Source of the DNA: Desulfobacterales bacterium
Lineage (GTDB): Bacteria; Desulfobacterota; Desulfobacteria; Desulfobacterales; SpSt-501
Assembly: GCA_030834695.1 (NCBI GenBank)
Contig: JAUQXK010000057.1
Location: 46,156 to 110,155, forward strand
Direction of reading: 5' to 3'
DNA length: 64,000 nt
Positions 24,765-34,254 of this stretch are shown here, one piece after another. How positions within the stretch are numbered: the stretch's first letter is position 1; every line of letters starts with the position of its first letter. The translations under genes and the position numbers were made by a program. The notes under the pieces are model-generated. The model was not told the DNA's origin. It saw only the letters and a program-made list of their open reading frames with translations, and searched no databases.

Positions 24765-26759
24765 ATGGGTTCAAACCACGCGCTTTTGAAGGGTGACGGC
24801 AACGCCAAGGGCATTGAAGAGTCGATCGACATCGACAAGGTATTGGAGAAGTTCGACCCTGAATCACGCTTTCTGAAGCTGTCGGGGTTCTGGATCCCTG
24901 TCGCCAAAATCATTGCCGTTTTTTTCTCGCTTTTCCAGCTCTACACCGGGAGCCTCGGGGTTTTCGAAGCTCAGATCCAGCGACCCACCCACCTGATGTT
25001 CGCCCTGGCCCTCGTGTTTCTGCTTTACCCGTTTAAACCGCGCAAGGGGATCACCACCCCACATCCGGTCGATCTGGCGCTCGCCGGCCTGAGTGTTTCC
25101 GTAGCCCTGTATTCCATCATCAACTACGAGATCATCGTGGAAAGCGCCGGGCTTTATTCCCGACCGGATTTTGCCATGGCCGTTTTCGGAATCGCCCTGA
25201 CGCTCGAAGCGACCCGGCGGATCGTCGGCCTGCCGATCGTCATCATCGCGAGCTTATTCATGGCCTATGCCTACCTGGGCGCCTATTTCCCCGGGTTCCT
25301 GGCGCACCGCGGCTTCGAGATCAAGCGCATCGCCACCCAGATGTGGTTCACCACCGAGGGGATCATGGGGCTGCCCCTGGGGGTCTCGGCCAATTTCATC
25401 TTCCTGTTCATCTTGTTCGGCGCTTTCCTCACCAGCACCGGCATCATGGATTTTTTCATGGACATCTCCTACGCCGTCGCAGGATGGGCGTCCGGCGGCC
25501 CAGCCAAAATAGGCGTGATCTCCAGCGCTTTGGAAGGCACGGTTTCGGGAAGTTCGGTTGCCAACACCGTGGGCTCCGGGAGTTTCACCATCCCCATGAT
25601 GAAGCGGTTGGGATACAAGCCCGAGTTTGCCGGCGCGGTCGAGGCTGCCGCATCCACCGGCGGGCAAATCATGCCGCCGGTCATGGGTGCGGCGGCCTTT
25701 CTGATGGCCGAGTTCATGAATGTGCCCTACGTAGAAGTCGCCAAAGCGGCTGTGATACCGGCCCTTTTGTACTTTGTCGGCGTATTCGTCGTGGTGCATT
25801 TCGAAGCCAAAAAATGCGGGCTCAAGGGGATTTCGAGGGATCAGCTTCCGAAAATCGGCAGGGTGCTCAAGGAGCGCTTCTACCTCGTTCTCCCCCTCGT
25901 CGGCATCATCTATTTCCTGGTGGAGGGGTCGACCCCCATGCGGGCGGCCCTGAGCGGCCTGGTCCTTTGCGTGATCGTCGGCATGCTCCGCAAAGAAACC
26001 CGCTTGAACCTGAAAAAGCTGCTCGACACCCTTGAATCCGGTGCCCGCAGCGCCCTGGGAGTCGCCCTGGCCTGCGCCACGGCCGGGATCATCGTAGGCG
26101 TGGTGACGCTCACCGGCCTCGGGCTCAAGATGGGTGACGGGCTCCTCGCGCTCGCCGGCGGACTGATGCTGCCGACGCTTATCTTCACCATGGTCACCTC
26201 GCTGATTTTGGGCATGGGCGCCCCCACGACCGCGAACTACGTGATCACCTCCACCGTCGCCGCGCCGGCTCTCATCAAGCTCGGCACCCCCCTTATGGCC
26301 GCCCACATGTTCGTCTTCTACTTCGGGATCGTGGCCGACATCACCCCGCCGGTTTGCCTGGCGGCCATGGCAGGGGCGGCCATCGCCAAGGCGGACCCGA
26401 TGAAAACCGGGGTGCAAGCGACCAAGCTGGCGATTGCGGCTTTTATTGTCCCCTATATTTTCGTCTTCAGTCCGGGCCTGCTGATGATCAACACCACTTT
26501 CCTGGGCGTCGTCCAGATGCTGATCACATCTGTAACCGGCATGATCGGCGTGGGCGTGGCAGTAGAAGGATGGTATTGGACCCGGATGACCTGGTGGGAG
26601 CGGATCATCGCTCTGGTTGCCGGCCTGATGCTCATAGATCCCGGAACCGTCACGGACGTCGCGGGTATTTTTCTGATGGGCCTCTTGACGTTCTGGCAGT
26701 ACCGCCAGTCCAGGGCTAACCGCTCGCTGCCGGAGAATGCAGCAACGGCAGCGGATTAA
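24765..26759 (+). CDS. TRAP transporter fused permease (second TAXI system)
   Basis: A 664-residue inner-membrane DctQM-type fusion, paralogous to the protein at 2963. After a short charged N-terminus come many hydrophobic segments with large-subunit motifs VSGSSVANTVGSGSFTIPMM, TGGQIMPPVMGAAAFLMAEF, LGMGAPTTANYVITS and DITPPVCLAAMAGAAIAKAD. ATG 24765 follows GGAGG by 6 bases; TTG 24762 is adjacent and less likely. It lies 88 bp after the receptor and 54 bp before the aminotransferase. Confidence 0.92.
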   Translation: MGSNHALLKGDGNAKGIEESIDIDKVLEKFDPESRFLKLSGFWIPVAKIIAVFFSLFQLYTGSLGVFEAQIQRPTHLMFALALVFLLYPFKPRKGITTPHPVDLALAGLSVSVALYSIINYEIIVESAGLYSRPDFAMAVFGIALTLEATRRIVGLPIVIIASLFMAYAYLGAYFPGFLAHRGFEIKRIATQMWFTTEGIMGLPLGVSANFIFLFILFGAFLTSTGIMDFFMDISYAVAGWASGGPAKIGVISSALEGTVSGSSVANTVGSGSFTIPMMKRLGYKPEFAGAVEAAASTGGQIMPPVMGAAAFLMAEFMNVPYVEVAKAAVIPALLYFVGVFVVVHFEAKKCGLKGISRDQLPKIGRVLKERFYLVLPLVGIIYFLVEGSTPMRAALSGLVLCVIVGMLRKETRLNLKKLLDTLESGARSALGVALACATAGIIVGVVTLTGLGLKMGDGLLALAGGLMLPTLIFTMVTSLILGMGAPTTANYVITSTVAAPALIKLGTPLMAAHMFVFYFGIVADITPPVCLAAMAGAAIAKADPMKTGVQATKLAIAAFIVPYIFVFSPGLLMINTTFLGVVQMLITSVTGMIGVGVAVEGWYWTRMTWWERIIALVAGLMLIDPGTVTDVAGIFLMGLLTFWQYRQSRANRSLPENAATAAD

Positions 26760-26813
26760 CCCGGTTCGATCGCATGGACGTCCGCGCTTTAACTTGAAAC
26801 GGAGGGAGTGGAG

Positions 26814-28166
26814 ATGACAGCGCCTCGCAGCAATAACGATCATGTGTTCTACCGGAGTCCCAAAAAATTCTACCCGACGGCTGAGCGGGCCGAGGGAGTC
26901 TATATCTACGACACCGCAGGGAAGCGCTACCTCGACGGCTCCGGCGGTGCGGTTGTTGTAGGAATCGGCCACGGGGTCAAGGAAATCGCCGACGCCATGA
27001 TCAAACAGGCGGGCCGGATCGCCTTCGCCCATGGCTCGCAGTTCACCACCCAGGCGGCCGTCGATCTGGCCGCCAAACTCGTGCAGTTTTCACCCGCCGG
27101 GCTGACCCGAGTCTATTTTCTTTCCGGCGGTTCGGAAGCCATTGAAACGGCGATGAAACTGGCCCGGCAGTACCAGGTCGAAAGAGGGAAACTTTCCAAA
27201 TACAAGGTCATTTCGAGGTGGACGAGCTACCACGGCAACACCCTGGGCGCCCTGGCGTTGGGCGGTCACACGGGCAGAAGAAGGCACTATCTGCCGCTGA
27301 TGCAGCACACCCCGCACATTGCACCCGCCTATTGCTACCGCTGCCCGTTCGGCGCGACGCCCGAGAACTGCAGCCTGGAGTGCGCGCTTGATCTCGAGAA
27401 GACCATTCTTTACGAAGGACCGGATTCGGTTTCGGCCTTCATGGCCGAGCCGATCGTCGGCGCCACGGCCGGAGCACTGGTGCCGCGGGACGGGTATTTC
27501 CAAAAGATCCGTGAAATATGTGACCGCTACGATGTGCTCTTCATCGCCGACGAGGTGATGACCGGCATGGGCCGGACCGGCAGGAACTTCGGAGTCGACC
27601 ACTGGAACGTCGTGCCGGACATGATCGTGGTGGGAAAGGGCCTCAGCAGCGGCTACACGCCCATCTACACCGTGATCGTGAAGGAGGCTATCCACGCCGC
27701 GATCAAAGAAGGCTCGGGGGTGTTCGTCCACGGCCATACCTACAGCCAGAACCCGCTCTCATCGGCCATCGCCTGTGCCGTGCTGGACTACCTCGTGAAA
27801 CATGATCTGGTTTCAAGGTCCGCCCGAATGGGCGACTACCTTCTCAAGGTGCTTCAGGGTCTGTTCCACCATGAATTCGTGGGAGATATCCGCGGTCGAG
27901 GTCTCTTTGCCGGAATCGAGTTCGTTAAAGACAGAAAAGCCAAGGCGACGTTCGACCCCAAGCTGAAGTTGAATGCCTTGATCGGCAGCCGCGCTTTCCA
28001 AAAAGGGCTCATCACGTATCCGGGCGGGGGAGGCGCGGATGGGGTGAACGGCGATCACCTGCTGCTGGCTCCGCCGTTGATCATCACGGAAAAGGAGATC
28101 GACCTCATGGTTTCCATTCTGGATGAGACCTTTGCTGAAATCGCCAAAGAGCTCGGGAAGGTCTAA
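26814..28166 (+). CDS. Class III PLP-dependent aminotransferase
   Basis: A 450-residue fold-type I aminotransferase of the omega/beta-amino acid group. The PLP lysine is K275 (VVGKGLSSGYTPI) and the pyridine-N aspartate is D246 (LFIADEVMTGMGRTG). SGGSEAIETAMKLARQY and SRWTSYHGNTLGAL are further family blocks. A four-cysteine stretch (C174, C177, C186, C190) is common in this subgroup. Class III enzymes take amines distal to the carboxylate, such as beta-alanine or other beta-amino acids. It lies only 4 bp before the BKACE gene, implying a shared pathway. Confidence 0.92.
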   Translation: MTAPRSNNDHVFYRSPKKFYPTAERAEGVYIYDTAGKRYLDGSGGAVVVGIGHGVKEIADAMIKQAGRIAFAHGSQFTTQAAVDLAAKLVQFSPAGLTRVYFLSGGSEAIETAMKLARQYQVERGKLSKYKVISRWTSYHGNTLGALALGGHTGRRRHYLPLMQHTPHIAPAYCYRCPFGATPENCSLECALDLEKTILYEGPDSVSAFMAEPIVGATAGALVPRDGYFQKIREICDRYDVLFIADEVMTGMGRTGRNFGVDHWNVVPDMIVVGKGLSSGYTPIYTVIVKEAIHAAIKEGSGVFVHGHTYSQNPLSSAIACAVLDYLVKHDLVSRSARMGDYLLKVLQGLFHHEFVGDIRGRGLFAGIEFVKDRKAKATFDPKLKLNALIGSRAFQKGLITYPGGGGADGVNGDHLLLAPPLIITEKEIDLMVSILDETFAEIAKELGKV

Positions 28167-28170
28167 CTTG

Positions 28171-29016
28171 ATGAAAAAATTGATCGTAACGGTAGCGTTG
28201 ACAGGCAATGTCCCCACCAAGAAAATGAACCCGAACCTGCCGGTCACGGCCGACGAAATTGCCGCCGATGTCCGGCGCTGCCGGGACGCCGGGGCGGTTC
28301 TTTTTCACGTGCACGCGCGCGATGCCGAACAGAAGCCGACCCTGGACGTCAACGTCTACAAACAAAACGTCCGCCGGATCAAAGAACTGGCGCCGGAGGT
28401 CATCGTGCAACTGTCGACCGGCGCCAGAGCGGGAAAAGATTGGGAGGAAAGGGCCAAGCCGGTGCGGCTGCTGCCCGAAATGGGATCGTTCACCACGGGT
28501 TCCAATAATTTGCCCGGCATCGTTTACGAAAACTCTCCGGCCTTCATGGAATACCTGGCCGGGGTTTATCAGGAAACGGGGGTGAAGCCGGAGATCGAGG
28601 TCTTCGAGACCGGCATGATCAACAACGCCGTCTTCCTGGAGAAAAAGGGCTTCATCGCGCCGCCGCTGCATTTTGACTTTGTCCTGGGCGCGCCCGGCTC
28701 GATGCCCGGCACGCTCAAGAACCTTCAGTTTCTATCCGAAAGCATTCCGGCCGGCTCGACCTGGTCGGTGGCGGGAATCGGAAAGGCGGAAATCCCCCTG
28801 TCCGCTGCGGCGATCGTCATGGGCGGCCATGTGCGCGTGGGGCTGGAGGACAACCTCTATCTGCCGGACGGGTCGCCGGCATCGAACCCGTTGCTGGTGG
28901 AAAAAATCGTGCGCATCGCCGGAGAGATCGGCCGCGAGATCGCATCGCCGGACGAGGCGCGGTTACTGCTTGGATTGAACCCAATTTATAAAGACCGGGT
29001 TCTGAGCATGCTCTGA
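28171..29016 (+). CDS. Beta-keto acid cleavage enzyme (BKACE, DUF849)
   Basis: A 281-residue zinc enzyme. The family converts a beta-keto acid plus acetyl-CoA to acetoacetate plus the CoA ester of the shortened acid. Zinc ligands H46 and H48 (FHVHARD) and E226, with neighbours R222 and D227 (VRVGLEDNLYL), match the pattern of the lysine-fermentation enzyme Kce. The Glu that contacts the substrate amine near position 14 in Kce is not present (LTGNVPTK), so the substrate differs. ATG 28171 follows GGAAGG. The gene ends the RpiR-TRAP-aminotransferase unit. Confidence 0.92.
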   Translation: MKKLIVTVALTGNVPTKKMNPNLPVTADEIAADVRRCRDAGAVLFHVHARDAEQKPTLDVNVYKQNVRRIKELAPEVIVQLSTGARAGKDWEERAKPVRLLPEMGSFTTGSNNLPGIVYENSPAFMEYLAGVYQETGVKPEIEVFETGMINNAVFLEKKGFIAPPLHFDFVLGAPGSMPGTLKNLQFLSESIPAGSTWSVAGIGKAEIPLSAAAIVMGGHVRVGLEDNLYLPDGSPASNPLLVEKIVRIAGEIGREIASPDEARLLLGLNPIYKDRVLSML

Positions 29017-29052
29017 TTTAGGTATTGCTCCGGCACTTAACCGGTTGATTGA

Positions 29053-30249
29053 TCAAGCCCCCAATATAGGATCAAGGGGGATCTCCACTTCAGCGCCCCG
29101 GCGTTCGGCCGAAACATAGGCGGCATAGAGAGCGCCAACGGTGTCGCTGGCGACCAGCATGCCCGATTTCGGCTGCCGATCCGCAGCAATGGCTTCCACG
29201 AAATCCTGGATCTCCTGGGGATAGCCGAAGGTAGAGTACTCATCCGGGGCCGGATTGGACCAGCCCTGCTTGGTGCCGAGTTTTTCCATGAGGTAGACGC
29301 CGGACAGCTGGCCCTCCTGCGGGTTGTACAGCTCCATGGCGTTGCAGGGGCTCATGTTGCAGCGGGCGCGATGGTTATTGGCAAAAAGTTCCAGCCAGTT
29401 GTGCACGCCCCCCATGACGATTTCCGATGCAAAGATGTCGGCCACCATGCCGTCTTCAAAGGTGAGGTGGATCTGGCAGTAGTCTTCGATGTCGGTGTAG
29501 TCGGTTCGCAGGAAGCCTTTGCTCACGAAGGCCGGGGTGCGCGTGATTTCATGCGTGCGGGCGCTGACGGTGCGGGGGCGGACGGGTTTGCCGTACAGGG
29601 TCTCGCCCTCGACCTGCTTCAGGTAAAGCAGGGCGCTCAGGGGGTGGCAGCTCTTGCCCACCACCGAGCCACCGCCGGAGAGCTTCCATATCCCATAGGC
29701 CGGAGAGGGGCTCCCGGAATGCGACTGCCCCCCCAGTGCCCACAAAATCTGTCCCTTTCCTTTCGCCAGAATTTCAGCCTCTTTTTGGACCACGGGGGCA
29801 TAGATCCAGTTTTCCGCATAGCACAGCTTCCTTTGGTTCTTCCGGGCGGCGGCGATTATGCGGCGGGAGCTGGAAAGGGCCTCGGCAAGCATCGTCTCTT
29901 TCGGGAATCGGTTGCCCTCGAAAGCACCGTCTCCGGGCGGGCCGTAATACCCCGTGAACGGCTTCTCCACGATGACATGCTTCCCGGCTTCGAGAGCTGC
30001 GATGGCAACAGATTCGTGCGCGTATCCAGGCGTGCAGTTGTCGATGACATCCACCTCGGACAAGAGGTCCGCCAGTGAATCAAAGGCCCGGATCCCCTGT
30101 CGGGCGGCGAACTCCTCTCGCCGTGATTTCTGCAGAGAGGTAACCCCCGTCACCTGCACCGGGATGCCTGTCACGCGCCGGAACGACGCGTAATGAAAAA
30201 CAGCCGCATTCCCGCACCCGACTATCCCCACCCGGATCGGTTTCGGCAT
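29053..30249 (-). CDS. Gfo/Idh/MocA-family NAD(P)-dependent oxidoreductase
   Basis: A 398-residue dehydrogenase with an N-terminal Rossmann fold (VGIVGCGNAAVFHY, residues 7-20), the catalytic EKP motif (E95-K96-P97) and a C-terminal alpha/beta substrate domain. Members oxidise hydroxyl groups of sugars, inositols and related compounds. A strong ribosome site (GAAGGAGGG) precedes ATG 30249. It is convergent with BKACE (36 bp) and divergent from the FadR-type regulator, sharing a 153-bp control region with it. The substrate is unknown. Confidence 0.9.
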   Translation of the reverse strand: MPKPIRVGIVGCGNAAVFHYASFRRVTGIPVQVTGVTSLQKSRREEFAARQGIRAFDSLADLLSEVDVIDNCTPGYAHESVAIAALEAGKHVIVEKPFTGYYGPPGDGAFEGNRFPKETMLAEALSSSRRIIAAARKNQRKLCYAENWIYAPVVQKEAEILAKGKGQILWALGGQSHSGSPSPAYGIWKLSGGGSVVGKSCHPLSALLYLKQVEGETLYGKPVRPRTVSARTHEITRTPAFVSKGFLRTDYTDIEDYCQIHLTFEDGMVADIFASEIVMGGVHNWLELFANNHRARCNMSPCNAMELYNPQEGQLSGVYLMEKLGTKQGWSNPAPDEYSTFGYPQEIQDFVEAIAADRQPKSGMLVASDTVGALYAAYVSAERRGAEVEIPLDPILGA

Positions 30250-30276
30250 CGCGATGCCCTCCTTCAGGGAAATTTC

Positions 30277-30325
30277 TTGACAACCCCCATGCGGTCTGAT
30301 AGCTGGTGGTCAAGTGGTCTGTCCA
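30277..30325. promoter_or_regulatory. Divergent control region with TTGACA and FadR-type half sites
   Basis: TTGACA at 30277-30282 points toward the regulator but its -10 is poor. TGGTCTGTCCA (30315-30325) resembles the TGGTnnnACCA-type palindromes bound by FadR/FCD regulators, and GTGGTC and GCGGTCTGA lie close by. Assignment to the adjacent regulator is inference. Confidence 0.35.
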
Positions 30326-30402
30326 GTCGATCCGATCCTATTTCAATCCGCGCCAAAAGTAAACAGGGAAATGGGTGTGCTTTCCAAGAAGGAGAATCCA
30401 GG

Positions 30403-31206
30403 ATGAGGCAGCCCAGCAAACCGCAGAACCTGTTTTCCACGGTGACGCCTCGAAAAATCCCCGATGTCGTTTACAAGCAACTGGTGTCGCTGATCGCCAA
30501 CGGCCGCTTGAAGCCCGGAGAAAAACTGCCTTCCGAACGGGACATGGCTGCGGACATGGGCGTCAGCCGGCAGTCCATCCGGGAGGCCATCAACCAGGCC
30601 CGGACGGTGGGACTGATCGAGGTCCGGCAGGGAGGCAGCACGGTGGTGGTTTCCTCCGTCAAAGAACAATTGAAGACGCCGCTGGCCATCATCCTGGAGG
30701 AGCAGGCCGATAAAATCATAGAATTTATCGACATCCGCGAGCTGTTTGAAAGCTGGTGCGCCGAAAAAGCCGCCGTCGAAGCCAAACCCGTTGACTTGCG
30801 GGCGATGCAGGATCTGCTGCAACGAATGGAAAAGCTACAACCCGGGGAGGCTGCCTGGGAAAAAGCGGATTTGAGCTTTCACTCCGCTATTGCCGCAGCG
30901 TCGCACAATGTGATCGCGATTCACATCATGGAGGGGCTCCGGGCCAGCTTCAACAGCTACTTCAAAGCCAAAAAATTCGCCCTGGGGCCGGAACGCAAGG
31001 ATTTGCTGCACCGGCAGCACCAGAGCATTTTTATGGCGATCAAGCAAAAAAACCAGCAGGCGGCCAGGGATCATATGCTGGAGCACCTCGAATACGTGAA
31101 AGAAGTGATCCGGCGGGATTTCTTGAGGCCCAACCGCAAGCGCCGTCATCCCGCCGCCGCTCGGGAGAAGAAGACCGGCTCGGCGCTCAAAGAGGATCGG
31201 CCATGA
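30403..31206 (+). CDS. FadR-subfamily (GntR/FCD) transcriptional regulator
   Basis: A 267-residue regulator with an N-terminal winged helix (about 25-85; GEKLPSERDMAADMGVSRQS) and a C-terminal FCD domain whose metal-binding histidines are visible in DLSFHSAIA, HRQHQSIF and RDHMLEHL. FCD domains sense small organic acids. ATG 30403 follows AAGGAGA by 8 bases; the frame is open upstream into the divergent gene. The stop overlaps the tctB start (ATGA), so it is co-transcribed with the tripartite transporter it probably regulates. Confidence 0.9.
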   Translation: MRQPSKPQNLFSTVTPRKIPDVVYKQLVSLIANGRLKPGEKLPSERDMAADMGVSRQSIREAINQARTVGLIEVRQGGSTVVVSSVKEQLKTPLAIILEEQADKIIEFIDIRELFESWCAEKAAVEAKPVDLRAMQDLLQRMEKLQPGEAAWEKADLSFHSAIAAASHNVIAIHIMEGLRASFNSYFKAKKFALGPERKDLLHRQHQSIFMAIKQKNQQAARDHMLEHLEYVKEVIRRDFLRPNRKRRHPAAAREKKTGSALKEDRP

Positions 31207-31667
31207 ATCGAAACGATGCGTTCGGCGGAGCCCTCGTCTGTCTCTTTGGCGTTCTGACCGTTTGTCTTTCCCTGAAGATGCCCATCGGTACGTTCCGGGC
31301 CGCCGGCCCCGGTCTGTTCCCTCTGTGCCTGGGGCTGCTTCTGGTGGTCCTGTCAGCAGCTTTCACTTTCACGACGGTTCTGCGCCTTCGCCGTACCGAA
31401 AGACGGTTCGGGGCTGCCTCCGATACGTTCGGTTCCGCCAAGCCGGTGCTGGGTTTCATGGCCGTCATCGCATTTGCGGCCGGTTTCCTGGAACACCTGG
31501 GTTACGCGCCGACGGCCTTTATCGTGGTCATGGCGCTGCTGCAAATTTTAGGGACCAATTACTGGCGACGGAATCTGCTTATTTCCATGGCGGCCAGCGC
31601 AGTCTCCCATTTTCTCTTTGTGCGGTGGCTGCAGATTCCGTTTCCACAAGGGTGGATCGGCTTATAA
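31203..31667 (+). CDS. tctB: Tripartite tricarboxylate transporter small permease TctB
   Basis: A 154-residue membrane protein with four hydrophobic segments, typical of the small TctB subunit (GPGLFPLCLGLLLVVLSAAF near residue 36). It pairs with TctA and receives ligand from the TctC-type receptor. It overlaps the regulator stop by 4 bp, and tctA begins 37 bp downstream. Confidence 0.88.
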   Translation: MNRNDAFGGALVCLFGVLTVCLSLKMPIGTFRAAGPGLFPLCLGLLLVVLSAAFTFTTVLRLRRTERRFGAASDTFGSAKPVLGFMAVIAFAAGFLEHLGYAPTAFIVVMALLQILGTNYWRRNLLISMAASAVSHFLFVRWLQIPFPQGWIGL

Positions 31668-31704
31668 ATCGACTTCCTCGCTCAGGCCCTTCAGGAAGTA
31701 GCTC

Positions 31705-33225
31705 ATGCTGGAATCGCTCCAACAGCTTGCCGGCGGGTTCGGGATCGCGACCTCGGTCGACAACCTTTTTTATTGCCTGATCGGCGCCATTGTGGGGACC
31801 TTGATCGGCGTTCTGCCGGGGATCGGTCCTATTGCCGGCATCGCCCTGCTGATCCCGGCCACCTTCAGCCTGAACCCGACCTCCGCCATCATCATGCTGG
31901 CCGGGATTTACTACGGCGCCATGTATGGCGGTTCCACCACCTCGATCCTTCTGAATGTGCCCGGCGAGACGGCGTCGGTCATCACCTGCATCGACGGCTA
32001 CCGCATGGCCCAGAAGGGGCGGGCGGGGCCGGCCCTCGCCATCTGCGCCATCGGCTCATTCATCGCCGGGACCATCGGCATCTTCGGGTTGGTGGCCTTT
32101 GCTCCGCCTCTAGCGCGGGCGGCGCTGGCCTTCGGGCCGGCCGAATATTTCTCCCTCATGGTATTCGGATTCGTCGTCCTGAGCAATGTGACCGGAACCT
32201 CTCTGCTCAAATCCTTGATGATGGCTTTGGTCGGCCTGATCATCGGGACCATCGGCCTCGATCCGGTCAAAGGGGACGCGCGCTTCACTTTCGGCTCCAT
32301 GTCGCTGCTGAGCGGGATCGAGTTCGTGGCCGTGGCCATCGGGCTCTTTGGGATCGGGGAGGTCCTGGCCAACGTGGAGAAGCCTCCGGCACTGCTCGAA
32401 GGAAGCGTTCGGGTTCCGCAGCTGAGAGAACTCTTTCCGACACGGCAGGATTTGCGCAAATCGATCAAGGCCATCCTGAGAGGCACCGGCATCGGATTCG
32501 GTGTCGGGCTCGTTCCCGGGCCAGCGCCGGTCATCGCCACCTATTCTTCCTACCTGATCGAGAAGCGGATCTCGAAGCACCCCGAAGAATTCGGGCAGGG
32601 GGCCATCGAAGGCGTCGCCGGACCAGAATCCGCCAACAACGCCGCCTGCCAGTCGGCCTTCATCCCGTTGTTCGTCCTGGGAATTCCCTTTGCCCCGCCC
32701 ACGGCGATTCTGCTGGGCGCTCTTCTGATTCACGGCGTCACCCCAGGCCCCATGATGATCAGCGAGCATCCCCAGCTGTTTTGGGGAGTGATCGCCAGCA
32801 TGTACATCGGCAACTTCGTCCTGCTGCTGCTCAACCTGCCGTTCGTCCCGCTTTTCGCGAACATCCTGCGCATCCCGAAGCGGATTTTGCTGCCGCTGGT
32901 CATCCTTTTCTGCATCACCGGGATGTATTCGGTGAACAACTCGGTTTTCGACATCTGGGTCATGTTGCTTTTCGGCGGGATCGGTTTTTCGGCCGGCAAG
33001 GGCAAGTTCGAGGGGGCCCCTCTCCTGCTGGGGCTCGTGCTGGGGCCCAAGATGGAGGTGGCCTTCCGGCAGTCACTGATGATCTCTCACGGCGACTTCG
33101 GCATCTTCACGGGCCGCCCCATATCATTGGCGTTCCTTCTGGCGACGGCCCTTTTCCTGGTGATCCCCTTATTTCGACTCGGCTTCAAGCGGCCGAGGAA
33201 AGGAGGTTCGGCCGATAGGCGCTGA
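31705..33225 (+). CDS. tctA: Tripartite tricarboxylate transporter large permease TctA
   Basis: A 506-residue inner-membrane protein with about twelve hydrophobic segments and the family block [20 protein letters not shown] followed by [20 protein letters not shown] (about residues 33-92). It also has [19 protein letters not shown] in the second half. It is the channel-forming subunit of a secondary importer for di/tricarboxylates or other organic acids, paired with TctB. Confidence 0.93.
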   Translation: MLESLQQLAGGFGIATSVDNLFYCLIGAIVGTLIGVLPGIGPIAGIALLIPATFSLNPTSAIIMLAGIYYGAMYGGSTTSILLNVPGETASVITCIDGYRMAQKGRAGPALAICAIGSFIAGTIGIFGLVAFAPPLARAALAFGPAEYFSLMVFGFVVLSNVTGTSLLKSLMMALVGLIIGTIGLDPVKGDARFTFGSMSLLSGIEFVAVAIGLFGIGEVLANVEKPPALLEGSVRVPQLRELFPTRQDLRKSIKAILRGTGIGFGVGLVPGPAPVIATYSSYLIEKRISKHPEEFGQGAIEGVAGPESANNAACQSAFIPLFVLGIPFAPPTAILLGALLIHGVTPGPMMISEHPQLFWGVIASMYIGNFVLLLLNLPFVPLFANILRIPKRILLPLVILFCITGMYSVNNSVFDIWVMLLFGGIGFSAGKGKFEGAPLLLGLVLGPKMEVAFRQSLMISHGDFGIFTGRPISLAFLLATALFLVIPLFRLGFKRPRKGGSADRR

Positions 33226-33284
33226 CAAAAAATGTCGTGAGTCTCCACGGCAGTGATGAAACGTCATATAGGAGGGCCAGTATA

Positions 33285-34229
33285 ATGAAAGGACTGACAG
33301 CTATTCTGATCGTTTTTATCATGGCGTTGAGCGTTCCGGCCAACGCCGCGGACTTCCCGACCAAGGAGGTCCAGATCATCATCCCCTGGGCGGCCGGAGG
33401 AGCGACCGACCTGATTTTCCGGGCCATGGGGGTCACCGCAGGCAAGTATCTGAACAAGGCGGTCGTGGTCGTCAACCGGCCGGGCGGGGGCGGTGCGGTG
33501 GGCTACACCGACGGCATGAAAGCGAAGCCGGACGGCTACATGCTCACGGCGGCCGTGACGCCGCTCTGCATTCTGCCGCATCAGACGACTACGGCTTTCA
33601 CGTACAGGGACTTTGAGCCCATCCTGAACGTCGTCAGCGACCCGTCCATGTTCCTGGTGCGCTCCGACGCGCCCTGGAAGGACCTGCGCGAGTTCGTCGA
33701 CTACGCCAAGAAGAACCCGGACATGATCACGGTCGGAAACTCCGGAGCGGGCGGCGGGGTGCATCTGGTGGCTCTGGCCTTTGAGAATGCCGCCGGCATC
33801 CAGCTCAACCATATCCCGTTCTCGGGCGGCGGGCCTTCGGTCACCGCCCTGCTGGGAGGTCACGTCAACGCGGTCTCGGTGACGCCACCCGAAGGCGTTC
33901 CCCAGATCAAGGCCGGCCAGTTGAGAGTCATCGCGCTGTTCGCCAACCAGCGGCTGGCCATGTTCCCGGATGTGCCGACGGTCAAGGAGCAGGGCCTCAA
34001 TTTCACCATGGGAATGTGGCGGGGGCTTGCCGCACCCAAAGGCACACCGCCGGATGTGATTCAAAAACTGCATGACAGCTTCAAAAAAGCCATGGACGAC
34101 CCGGAATTCCAGGCCAAGGCGAAAGAGATGTCGATCCTTCTGTCCTATCTCGGGCCGAAAGATTTCGGTGCGCTGATGGCGCGCGACGACGAGTTCTTGG
34201 GCAAGCTGATCAAGGGGATGAAAAAATGA
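33285..34229 (+). CDS. tctC: Tripartite tricarboxylate transporter receptor (Bug/TctC family)
   Basis: A 314-residue periplasmic binding protein with a Sec signal (MKGLTAILIVFIMALSVPANA) and the Bug opening FPTKEVQIIIPWAAGGATDL, then NRPGGGGAVGY and GNSGAGGGVHL. ATG 33285 has GGAGGG 8 bases upstream. Gene order B-A-C differs from the more common C-B-A. The receptor recruits a carboxylate ligand to TctAB; identity unknown. Confidence 0.92.
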   Translation: MKGLTAILIVFIMALSVPANAADFPTKEVQIIIPWAAGGATDLIFRAMGVTAGKYLNKAVVVVNRPGGGGAVGYTDGMKAKPDGYMLTAAVTPLCILPHQTTTAFTYRDFEPILNVVSDPSMFLVRSDAPWKDLREFVDYAKKNPDMITVGNSGAGGGVHLVALAFENAAGIQLNHIPFSGGGPSVTALLGGHVNAVSVTPPEGVPQIKAGQLRVIALFANQRLAMFPDVPTVKEQGLNFTMGMWRGLAAPKGTPPDVIQKLHDSFKKAMDDPEFQAKAKEMSILLSYLGPKDFGALMARDDEFLGKLIKGMKK

Positions 34230-34254
34230 GATTCGCCTTTGAAAGGAGGGTGCC

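Noticed and set aside
25254..27032. Minus-strand open frame of 592 codons opposite the second TAXI permease
   Set aside because: Antisense to a clear membrane protein and very rich in His, Asp and Gly; shadow of codon bias.
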